The notes under the pieces were generated by a model. That model searched no databases. It was given only the letters and a program-made list of their open reading frames with translations, and was not told where the DNA came from. From positions 1 to 22,698 of the IMG/VR virus record IMGVR_UViG_3300042914_002352: DNA of 22,698 bases. The stretch is one strand, 5' to 3'. This document shows positions 6,745 through 13,420 of this stretch, piece after piece. Source of the DNA: a virus. The stretch's first letter is position 1, and each line of letters opens with the position of its first letter. The position numbers were made by a program, and so were the translations under genes.

Positions 6745-7266
6745 ATGAAAGCGCTTGTAATTGGCCGGGGAGAAACAGCCTGTATGCTGCCGGGCTTTGA
6801 TTTGTACATCGGTGTCAATGACTGCCAGTACAATGTCGACCACCTTATTGTAATCGACCCGCCTTTTGTGTTTGAGCATGCGCGGCGAAGCCAAATAGTC
6901 AAGCATCCAGCAAAGCTATTCACAAACCTTGCTGTGTGGGGTGACCTTCGCCCTATCCAGCTTATTGAGCTAGCCCCACGAAGAAACTCAATAGAAACGC
7001 TGGCAGGAAAGGTGCAATATCCATACACAAACAACAGCCCTTACGTTGCTGTGTGCCATGCCTTTTTCCAAGGAGCTACCGAAATAGTAATGTGCGGGGT
7101 TGACATGACCACTCATAAATCACTATCACACCCCAACAAGGTAGATTCTATTCGGCTGCACTATTCTATACTTCACAAGGCGCTTTCAAAGCACGGCTGC
7201 AAGCTATACCTGTATAAAAACCACGGTGTTCTTTCAGGTTACATCCCCGCGCTGAATGGTGCGTAG
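6745..7266 (+). CDS. Rossmann-like glycan-modification protein (possible transferase), opposite strand
   Basis: 173 aa and the only convincing gene on the + strand. It opens with a nucleotide-binding style beta-turn-helix (MKALVIGRGETACML), then YIGVND and DHLIVIDPPFVF, and later SPYVAVCHAFFQGATEIVMCGVDM, typical of a Rossmann-like domain of the MptE/DUF115 or Cst-type sialyltransferase kind, where a conserved 'GVD' follows a helix and strand. C-terminal helix and strand: HYSILHKALSKHGCKLYLYKNHG. Function is not certain. It starts 50 bp from the divergent protease gene and its 3' end overlaps the convergent glycosyltransferase by 28 bp, next to a set of glycan genes, so sugar chemistry is a fair inference. 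Its transcript would be antisense to the late operon. Confidence 0.75.
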   Translation: MKALVIGRGETACMLPGFDLYIGVNDCQYNVDHLIVIDPPFVFEHARRSQIVKHPAKLFTNLAVWGDLRPIQLIELAPRRNSIETLAGKVQYPYTNNSPYVAVCHAFFQGATEIVMCGVDMTTHKSLSHPNKVDSIRLHYSILHKALSKHGCKLYLYKNHGVLSGYIPALNGA

Positions 7267-7988
7267 ATTAACGGCGTTTCGCCGTGTACCGTAAGGGCGG
7301 GCTCTCCGGCCTTCCAGCTTTGGTAGCGATTTACAATTTCATCAACCTTATGAGCGTGGTTTTTTAGAGCCGAAGAATTTACCAGCTTCATTCGAATGTC
7401 ATCCCTAACATAAGAAAGGTGGTGCATCTCTATCTGCTCTCTACTAAACACCAGCACATTGTTGGATGCCAGCTTTCGCGTTGGATCGGCAAGCACCGGC
7501 CATTGAGTGTACTCTTTGAACACTCTATTCATGCCAAGCTTGTAGAAAAGTGGCACATAGTATTCTTCCGGCGTGGCATAGCGGTAGTCCGATGTCTTGT
7601 AATACGTCTGCATCTGACAGGCGCTGGCATCTTTGCCGGAAGCAACAAAGGCTGCCAAAGCATCGCGTAGCTGCTGCTTATTGTAAAGCTCATCGCAGTC
7701 GACCGTTATAAACACATCAGCGCCCTGCTGTTCGGCCAATATCCTACCTACATTGCGCTTATTGCACTCATTAAATGCTCCCGTTCCGGCAACCGGTTCG
7801 TAATGGTATAACACATCAATATCCATAGCCTCAAGCCTTGCTTTAAGGTCGAAGCCTAAGTAGTTGCCGTAGTTGGATTTTGTTTGGTACACCACAATAA
7901 CAACATCGGCCACGGCTCGAATACAGTCGATGGATTGGGGCAGCAGCTCACTGCCGTCAAACACATTATACGCCGCAGCTACCTTCAT
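7239..7988 (-). CDS. Glycosyltransferase, GT2-like
   Basis: 249 aa. The GT-A fold is suggested by an N-terminal strand (MKVAAAYNVFDG), a second nucleotide-binding strand (ADVVIVVYQ) and the metal-binding D97-x-D99 in VFITVDCDELYNKQ. A C-terminal block (IEMHHLSYVRDDIRMKLVNSSA) resembles the region after the acceptor site in this group. It would move a sugar from a nucleotide-sugar donor to an unknown acceptor (lipopolysaccharide, virion protein or DNA). No membrane segment or signal is seen, so it acts in the cytoplasm. The start overlaps the oxygenase stop as ATGA; the 3' end overlaps the + strand gene by 28 bp. Confidence 0.75.
   Translation of the reverse strand: MKVAAAYNVFDGSELLPQSIDCIRAVADVVIVVYQTKSNYGNYLGFDLKARLEAMDIDVLYHYEPVAGTGAFNECNKRNVGRILAEQQGADVFITVDCDELYNKQQLRDALAAFVASGKDASACQMQTYYKTSDYRYATPEEYYVPLFYKLGMNRVFKEYTQWPVLADPTRKLASNNVLVFSREQIEMHHLSYVRDDIRMKLVNSSALKNHAHKVDEIVNRYQSWKAGEPALTVHGETPLIYAPFSAGM
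7271..7285. other. GC-rich hairpin at convergent gene ends
   Basis: ACGGCG-TTT-CGCCGT is a perfect 6-bp stem with a 3-nt loop, four bases past the stop of the + strand gene and inside the 3' end of the convergent glycosyltransferase. There is no T run on either strand, so it is not a standard terminator; it may limit or protect the 3' end of the + transcript. It also encodes part of the glycosyltransferase tail, so chance is possible. Confidence 0.3.
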
Positions 7989-8656
7989 TTGGCATCAGTA
8001 AAAACAGTGTCGCGGGCGTGCCAGTCAATGTCAGGCGCGGTGTAGTAGTACAAAGCAATAGACTTGCGGCTTCTGCCTTGCGGGCATTGCAGCGGCTCGG
8101 GGTGGCCGTGCCAGCTATCATCCGTGGTGCTGAAAACTACCATGGTATTAAAGTCCGGCGTGTAGCGCTTAACAAGGCGTTTTTCTTTGTTATACAACCC
8201 GATGCCGCCAAGCCACTCTTCTTTCCATTCCTCGTTGAGGTAGATAAGCACATTGATACGCCGGTCGGCGCCCCATAGGCCATGCTTATTGAAGTCGACG
8301 TGAACGCCAAGCTTGCCCCCTGGTTTTATCTCATGGTAGCCGCCGCCGATTAGGTAAGGGTCGGGCATGAGGTGGCGTATGCCGGTTAACTCGCTAAGCC
8401 ACAAAAGGAATGTTTCAGAGTTGCACTCCCTAATTAGCTGCTTTGCCGCCGGTGAAAGCTTGGCCTCTCCGTGCGTTACAAGCTTACCTTCGTACTTGTT
8501 GTTAAACTTTCGGTCTGCCACCTTGTCAAGGTCGGGAAATTCATCTGCTACCTGTTTTAGAAAGGTGGCATCCCAAGCGCCATGTATTGCGATGTGTGGG
8601 AAAGGTTCGCCGGTGGCGTACGCCTTCGGGTCGGGTGTTGGGTAGGTAAAAATCAT
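7985..8656 (-). CDS. 2OG-Fe(II) dioxygenase (prolyl/lysyl-hydroxylase-like)
   Basis: 223 aa. The double-stranded beta-helix signature of 2-oxoglutarate/Fe(II) oxygenases is present: H119-x-D121 (GVHVDFNKHG) and H183 (SWHGHP), with R195 or R197 (PQGRSRKSIALYY) as the 2OG-binding arginine. Between them, RRINVLIYLNEEWKEEWLGGIGLYN matches the prolyl-4-hydroxylase-like group. It would hydroxylate a C-H of its substrate, using O2 and 2-oxoglutarate. Relatives are often found beside glycosyltransferases, where the substrate may be a sugar, lipid or protein. Here it lies in the middle of a glycosyltransferase cassette and in a genome with a collagen-like protein. Both starts and stops use ATGA overlaps. 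The fold call is strong, the substrate is unknown. Confidence 0.85.
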   Translation of the reverse strand: MIFTYPTPDPKAYATGEPFPHIAIHGAWDATFLKQVADEFPDLDKVADRKFNNKYEGKLVTHGEAKLSPAAKQLIRECNSETFLLWLSELTGIRHLMPDPYLIGGGYHEIKPGGKLGVHVDFNKHGLWGADRRINVLIYLNEEWKEEWLGGIGLYNKEKRLVKRYTPDFNTMVVFSTTDDSWHGHPEPLQCPQGRSRKSIALYYYTAPDIDWHARDTVFTDAK

Positions 8657-9321
8657 ATTCCGTATTTTCTTTTAAGGTTATCGTAAGCCTTGCGCTGCCC
8701 TTCAGTCATGTGCGCTTTGTTGCCAAGCAGCGATTCGCTTTGGCTACCAAGGTGAACACAAAGAGCGTCGGCAACGAGGCAGTGGTTATGCCCGTGAACT
8801 TTTAGCATGTCGCCTATCCAGTTATCCTGATACCAGTATTCAATCTCGTCAGGCAGCAAGTTGTCAATGCCAATATGCCTGAATACATCAAAGCGCATAG
8901 CGATAAACCACCCGCACAGCACATAGGTGGTGCGGTAGCCGAATGTAATGCCGGTGTATGGCTTATGGTAGATTAGCGTAGGGTCTTTAGGGCTTGCGCT
9001 GTCGGGCTTGTGTTCAAGCAGCTTTAGCAGGCAGTCGGGGCGCGGCTCGATGTCATTGTTAGCCATCACAATGTAGTCGTAGCGCTCAGATATCTCAAAG
9101 CCCCTCTTTATACCCTGCTTCATGGCCTTGTTGTAATTAAAGCCAATGCCGTTGTACTTTACAGCGTTAGCCCCTTCGTAGCTGTGTAGCTTTCCGCTTT
9201 CAACAACCACCACAGTAACATCATGGCCGACCTGATTCTTCATAGCACTAACCGCCGTCTGCGTCATTTTCAGCAGCTTGGTATTTGCCGTATTGCTTAA
9301 GATAACACAGAGGACTTGCAT
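8653..9321 (-). CDS. Glycosyltransferase, GT2-like
   Basis: 222 aa. It opens with the strand MQVLCVILSNTANTK, then a GT-A fold whose donor motif is N89-D90 in YIVMANNDIEPRPDCL, the 'ND' form of the DXD site common in GT2 rhamnosyl- and galactosyl-type transferases. Near the C-terminus DEIEYWYQDNWIGDMLKVHG is the equivalent of the catalytic-base region, followed by HLGSQSESLL. No membrane anchor is seen. It overlaps the upstream transferase by 25 bp and the oxygenase start as ATGA, so all are made together. The acceptor is unknown. Confidence 0.8.
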   Translation of the reverse strand: MQVLCVILSNTANTKLLKMTQTAVSAMKNQVGHDVTVVVVESGKLHSYEGANAVKYNGIGFNYNKAMKQGIKRGFEISERYDYIVMANNDIEPRPDCLLKLLEHKPDSASPKDPTLIYHKPYTGITFGYRTTYVLCGWFIAMRFDVFRHIGIDNLLPDEIEYWYQDNWIGDMLKVHGHNHCLVADALCVHLGSQSESLLGNKAHMTEGQRKAYDNLKRKYGI

Positions 9322-9968
9322 AGGTTTTTGTAAAATTGAATATCCTCATTTGATAGGGCAGTCTTTAGCTGCATCCATGCAGGATCGGGTGAATACTTTG
9401 AAAAGCCGGTGTTGTGCCCCACCCCTCCGGTGTCGCCTATGCCGTGCTTAATGCCCACCGTTATCATTGGCTTTATATCCGCCGTTCTACCTCTTAGCTG
9501 CTTCCAAAGGTCAATGTCCAGCCAAACGTAATCGTCAGCCGGCCACTTAAAACGCTCGAGTGCATCGAGGCGAATAAGGGTAGACATAAGCGAAGCCCTA
9601 CCATGGTGTGGGCTCATCCAATACTTTGAAGCCTTAATGTGGAAGTACAAAGTAAAGCCTATGCCAAACACCTCGGGCTTGCCGTACCGCTGCCAAAGGC
9701 CGACCATGGTGCTTATGTAATCCGGCGAATACCAGTCATCATCCTCCATTATCAACACAGCATCACACCCTGCCTCTTTGGCCATTTTGCAGCCAAGGCG
9801 CACCCGCGCCGTTAGGTCTTTGGTGCCCGGCTGCCACGGCATAATCGATTTGTCGACTATAATCCACAAATGTGGCTGCATAGTTTGTGCGGCCATGTAG
9901 TGCTTAAGCCTTTCTAAAAATACGCCGCGCCTGCTATCGTGGTGTGGAGTTACTACAGCTATCTTCAT
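9297..9968 (-). CDS. Glycosyltransferase, GT-A/GT2-like
   Basis: 223 aa from the ATG at 9968; this start makes the usual ATGA overlap with the upstream gene, so the longer GTG form (10025) is rejected. The protein begins MKIAVVTPHHDSRRGVFLERL, a GT-A N-terminus, and has an acidic metal-binding cluster E75-D76-D77-D78 (LIMEDDDWYSPDYI). Downstream WLDIDLWKQLRG and VGIKHGIGDTGGVGH may be acceptor-side elements. First of the three GT2-like proteins in the cassette. Sugar and acceptor are unknown. Confidence 0.75.
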   Translation of the reverse strand: MKIAVVTPHHDSRRGVFLERLKHYMAAQTMQPHLWIIVDKSIMPWQPGTKDLTARVRLGCKMAKEAGCDAVLIMEDDDWYSPDYISTMVGLWQRYGKPEVFGIGFTLYFHIKASKYWMSPHHGRASLMSTLIRLDALERFKWPADDYVWLDIDLWKQLRGRTADIKPMITVGIKHGIGDTGGVGHNTGFSKYSPDPAWMQLKTALSNEDIQFYKNLCKSSVLS

Positions 9969-10543
9969 ATCCCAGCGCCGTGCGTTGCTAAGTCCTTGTT
10001 CCACTCGTTTATATTCTCCTTGCACTTTACAGCGTAGGCGTGCGCAAGGTCTCGTGATGTAATCACCTTTGGCTCGCCTTCGATTTGCCCGGCGTAAATT
10101 GCGAAAGGTATGTGCGCGTGATTTAACAGCAATATTCCCGGAACATTCTTATCAATCTCATAAGAAATAAAGCTGTCAATCTTCCGGCTGTGAGCCTCTT
10201 CAAAGTAGCCCTCTTTGATATGGGTTTTTGGCAGCATGATATTGAACTTTGTACCCATGGCCACGGTGTCGCGCTTCATTGTAAAGCCGTTGACCTCGCA
10301 GTTAGGCTGAGCCACCAAAAACATCATAAACTCAATTAGGGCATCGATGTCGAACACAAAGACATCCTCCGAACAATTGATAATCATTGCGCCGGTGCCT
10401 GCATACTTGTTGTGCATGGTGTGTAGCACAGCACTGTCGCCCTCGTTGTCAAAGCCTATCGAGGCAATGCCGGGGTAGTTAAAAAAGGCTTGGCTACGCT
10501 CATCGTATGGCTTGGCCTTGTAGTTGGTCATTACTTGCATCAT
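9965..10543 (-). CDS. Unknown protein between HTH and glycosyltransferases
   Basis: 192 aa, not recognised. It has mixed alpha/beta make-up: FFNYPGIASIGFDNEG, SEDVFVFDIDALIEFMMFL, PNCEVNGFTMKRDT, GTKFNIMLPK and VPGILLLNHAHIPFAIYAG, then a helical end (ITSRDLAHAYAVKCKENINEW). No signal, membrane segment or clear catalytic motif is visible. It is coupled by ATGA to the HTH gene before it and to the first glycosyltransferase after it, so it might serve the modification cassette. Three Met codons lie in the first five positions (10543, 10540, 10531); the first makes the overlap and is chosen. Confidence 0.65.
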   Translation of the reverse strand: MMQVMTNYKAKPYDERSQAFFNYPGIASIGFDNEGDSAVLHTMHNKYAGTGAMIINCSEDVFVFDIDALIEFMMFLVAQPNCEVNGFTMKRDTVAMGTKFNIMLPKTHIKEGYFEEAHSRKIDSFISYEIDKNVPGILLLNHAHIPFAIYAGQIEGEPKVITSRDLAHAYAVKCKENINEWNKDLATHGAGI

Positions 10544-10773
10544 AGCTTGTAGAATTTAATTGCTCTGTAAACTGTCATGTGCGACACCTTCCATTTGTCG
10601 GCCACCGCCTGCACCGCCGCAACTTTTGGCAGCTTGTTTACCTTCATCTCTATGTCAAGATCATACAGCATATCCCTGTACATAACAATTTTGGCGTCTA
10701 CAAGTCCGGCGCGAAGCAGGCTCGTTAACATGCCATTCGATGAAAGCTCGTTTATTAAGGCTCTTCTGGTCAT
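10540..10773 (-). CDS. Small HTH protein
   Basis: 77 aa. Residues 50-74 (KVAAVQAVADKWKVSHMTVYRAIKFY) read as a helix-turn-helix: AVQAVADKW forms the first helix, KVSHM the turn and TVYRAIKFY the recognition helix. The first 45 residues are helical (LINELSSNGMLTSLLRAGL). Such small proteins could be DNA-binding regulators or adaptors. It sits between the tape measure and the 192-aa unknown, with ATGA overlaps on both sides, an unusual place for a regulator, and it is expressed with late genes. Confidence 0.6.
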   Translation of the reverse strand: MTRRALINELSSNGMLTSLLRAGLVDAKIVMYRDMLYDLDIEMKVNKLPKVAAVQAVADKWKVSHMTVYRAIKFYKL

Positions 10774-13283
10774 ATAGTGGTTGACACGCGCACCTCGGCA
10801 AAGTCTGTTTGCCCCTTGTTAATGTCAATAACCTTAACCACAGGCGCCGGAAGTTGGCGAAGCGCTGTGAGTAGTGCCGATGTGTCGTTTGTGCCGGAAG
10901 GCGTTGGCTGAAAGTTCACAACGCCATTGGCGAACTTTGGTGCTCCGACAAACTGTTCAAGGAAGCCGGGGTACATGCTTTGAATTGCCCGGGTGCCCCA
11001 TGCAGGAATCACACTCTCGCCCCTAGAAAGGTAGGCCGGTATGCTGTCGGATGTTTCTGTGCCGGGGCCATTGAGGCCTATCACACCTTCAGCAAAGCCC
11101 TGAACAGGTTTGTTTATTACAGCCTTGGCCGCTGCAAATGCAGTGTTCACCAAGGCAGACAACGCCGCAGCGGTGGCAATACCGGCAAATGACTTAGAGG
11201 CTATTTCTTTGGCCACTATCTGAGCAATAGAAACATTCACCGTCTTTTGCAAGGTGTCGAGTAATAAGATACCCACCGACCGGCTAAACTGTTTCAGGTC
11301 TTGCTCCTGTGAGGCAATGGTGTCGCCAAGTATTTGTGCAAGTTGCTGGCCAAACTGTATAGCAGAGCCTATCTGCTGCTCGTATGCCTGATTGGTGGCC
11401 TCGACCTGTTGTGCTAGCGTTTGAAGGTAGGTTTCCAAAGAAATCAATCCATTCTCTTCAATAAAGGCGTAGTAGTCCTCAACGAGCGCCTTGCGGTTGC
11501 CGTTGTACTGCTGCTCTATCAATAACAAGTTGGTAAGCCCTTCTTGGGTTTTAATAAGTATACCCTCCTGTTCAAGCGCCACAAGGTCGATATTAGCCTG
11601 CGCCGCCTGTGCCCTTAACAACGTCTGCTGTCCTATCCTGTCAAGGTCAAACTGCACAAATGAATCTGCCTGAGCCTTCAGCGCTGCAAGCTCTTCTTCG
11701 CGGCGCTTCTTTTCTGCCTCGGTAGCCTTTTTAGCCGCCTCCTGCCTTGCCTGAGATTCTTCGGTAAACTGCTCGTCTACTATTGCCTTAATCCGCTTGG
11801 CCAAATCTTCACGATCCTTCAGCCTTTTCTCGTCAATCTTTTTTTGCTCTTCTGTGGCCTTAACAGATGCCTCAATTTGAAGAGCGGTAATTTCGTTGCT
11901 ACGCTGCCTTACCTCATCTTGCAGCCTTGTTATCTGCGCCTGCGCCGCCTGAACGAACGACTGCCCGGCAGCCCCAAAGCGGGAAATATTGGCCTGAATA
12001 AACGCTATCTGCCGCTCGGCCTGTGCTCTAAAAAACTTTTCTTCTTCGATTGCCAGCGCCTCGGTGTCTTTTCCTGCCGCTTCAAGAAGCCTGCGGCGCT
12101 GGTCAAAGGTTTGCTTTGCCAAATCCAAGCGCCGTTCTTCTGCCCTTATCAACCGCTGCACTTGTGTTTCCTGCCTCCCAAGGGCATCGGTTTGGCTGTC
12201 GGTAAGCCCTAAAAAATCGGTTACTACAGTAATAGCCTCGCCTATCCCATCCACAAACGATTCTAAGCCGGGCAGGAAGTTGAACACCGCCCGCTTTACC
12301 TTGTCGAAATTTGTAATGAGCTCAACCAAGCCAATAACCAAAAGCCCTATACCGGTGGCGGCCAATGCTACACGAAGCAGCTTAAGCGCACCGGTCGACG
12401 TGCCTACAACAACAGCATAGGCACCTTGCGCCGCTGTCAGCGCCTTGGTTTGTGCAAGGGTGATAGTGTCAATGATTGCGCCCTTCTCCTTTATGATGTT
12501 AGCCACATTTAGCGCCACGTTAACACCCGCCGCCGCCTGTGCCAGCTTCTCTTGTGCCTGTTCGTTATCCGAGAATTGAACAGATAGCGCCGTGAAGGCA
12601 CTGCCCAAAAGGCCGGCAGTAACAACGGCATCTTCAAACTGCCGCTTAATGGGGTTCTTTGGCTCCCTGTTACCAAACTCATCGACCTTGCCCGTTGCTT
12701 GGTCAATCTGTAGCCTTAGGTTGGCTGCCTCGTCTGATGCCTCCCTGAAGCGATCGCTGCCAATGTCGGTGTTGTTAATCTCTTCGTCAAGCTCCTTAAG
12801 CCTTTCGCGAAGGGTGGTTAAGCTATTTGCCGCTCTAATGACAGCGCCCTCATAGTCGCCTACGTTGCGCCGAAAGTCACCCACCGCGCCCTCGGTGCCC
12901 TTAAGCTGGTCGGATATATTCTTAATCTGCCGTTGCAGCAACTGCCCGCCTACAGTTGAATCCCGCTGCTCCTGTGATAGCTTATTGTACTGAGCCGTCA
13001 ATACCGACAACTGAGCTCTTAACTGCTCGTTGCTGCCCTGCTCGGCCTTCTTGGCTTGATTGAGCTTTACAAGCTGCTGCTCATTCGACCTGTATTCGCT
13101 TGTGAGGCGCTTAAGCTCAACTGTGTTTTGTAGGTATTCTTCGCTTAGCTCCTTACCAGACACCTGCAACACCTTCTGCTGGTCTTTAAGGTCTTGGATA
13201 GCCTTTTTTAGGCTTACGGCATTTGCCGCCGCCTGCTCGGTGTCAAAGAATACCTCTAGGACAATTGTTTCTTCTGCTGCCAT
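10770..13283 (-). CDS. Tail tape measure protein
   Basis: 837 aa, the longest protein here. Tape measures set tail length and are threaded through the tail tube. The N-terminal 200 or so residues are coiled coil (VSLKKAIQDLKDQQKVLQ, KELDEEINNTDIGSDRFREA). A hydrophobic block at about 300-326 (LKLLRVALAATGIGLLVIG) is typical of these proteins and may meet the membrane during DNA entry. A long charged coiled coil spans the middle (RRLDLAKQTFDQRRRLLEA, AKKATEAEKKRREEELAAL), and the C-terminus has LSRGESVIPAWGTRAIQSM, a common tape-measure ending. By the rule of about 1.5 angstroms per residue the tail would be near 125 nm, which suggests a long-tailed (siphovirus- or myovirus-like) virion. Its start overlaps a 42-aa gene as TGATG. 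Confidence 0.9.
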   Translation of the reverse strand: MAAEETIVLEVFFDTEQAAANAVSLKKAIQDLKDQQKVLQVSGKELSEEYLQNTVELKRLTSEYRSNEQQLVKLNQAKKAEQGSNEQLRAQLSVLTAQYNKLSQEQRDSTVGGQLLQRQIKNISDQLKGTEGAVGDFRRNVGDYEGAVIRAANSLTTLRERLKELDEEINNTDIGSDRFREASDEAANLRLQIDQATGKVDEFGNREPKNPIKRQFEDAVVTAGLLGSAFTALSVQFSDNEQAQEKLAQAAAGVNVALNVANIIKEKGAIIDTITLAQTKALTAAQGAYAVVVGTSTGALKLLRVALAATGIGLLVIGLVELITNFDKVKRAVFNFLPGLESFVDGIGEAITVVTDFLGLTDSQTDALGRQETQVQRLIRAEERRLDLAKQTFDQRRRLLEAAGKDTEALAIEEEKFFRAQAERQIAFIQANISRFGAAGQSFVQAAQAQITRLQDEVRQRSNEITALQIEASVKATEEQKKIDEKRLKDREDLAKRIKAIVDEQFTEESQARQEAAKKATEAEKKRREEELAALKAQADSFVQFDLDRIGQQTLLRAQAAQANIDLVALEQEGILIKTQEGLTNLLLIEQQYNGNRKALVEDYYAFIEENGLISLETYLQTLAQQVEATNQAYEQQIGSAIQFGQQLAQILGDTIASQEQDLKQFSRSVGILLLDTLQKTVNVSIAQIVAKEIASKSFAGIATAAALSALVNTAFAAAKAVINKPVQGFAEGVIGLNGPGTETSDSIPAYLSRGESVIPAWGTRAIQSMYPGFLEQFVGAPKFANGVVNFQPTPSGTNDTSALLTALRQLPAPVVKVIDINKGQTDFAEVRVSTTI

Positions 13284-13411
13284 CAGTTGAGAAAGTAGTA
13301 CATATCAATAAGCTTTTCTTTGCCTTTATACCAGCTTATCAGGCTAAACCTATGGGTTCGCACCCAAACCGTTTTTAGACTCTTAAGCTCTATGTAGGCT
13401 GGCTTTATCAT
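13283..13411 (-). CDS. 42-aa small gene before the tape measure
   Basis: Below the usual length cut-off. The frame opens with ATG at 13411, nine bases past the stop of the tail protein, and its TGA (13285-13283) shares one base with the tape-measure ATG (TGATG), a coupled junction like those elsewhere. The product is basic and aromatic (begins MIKPAYIELK, then KTVWVRTHRFSLISWYKGKE and ends DMYYFLN). It fills a 137-bp gap that otherwise has no gene, and the fit to the junction pattern is the main support. Function unknown; the sequence could also be a leader peptide that helps load ribosomes on the tape measure. Confidence 0.6.
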   Translation of the reverse strand: MIKPAYIELKSLKTVWVRTHRFSLISWYKGKEKLIDMYYFLN

Positions 13412-13420
13412 GTGTCAAAT

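Noticed and set aside
6606-7034. 142-aa open frame on the - strand spanning the + strand gene
   Set aside because: It overlaps two well-supported genes, reads as Arg/Ser/Trp-rich noise and has no motif; its position opposite a coding + strand explains it.
9969-10025. Longer GTG start for the first glycosyltransferase
   Set aside because: The ATG at 9968 gives the usual ATGA overlap and a normal GT-A N-terminus; the extension lies in the upstream gene.
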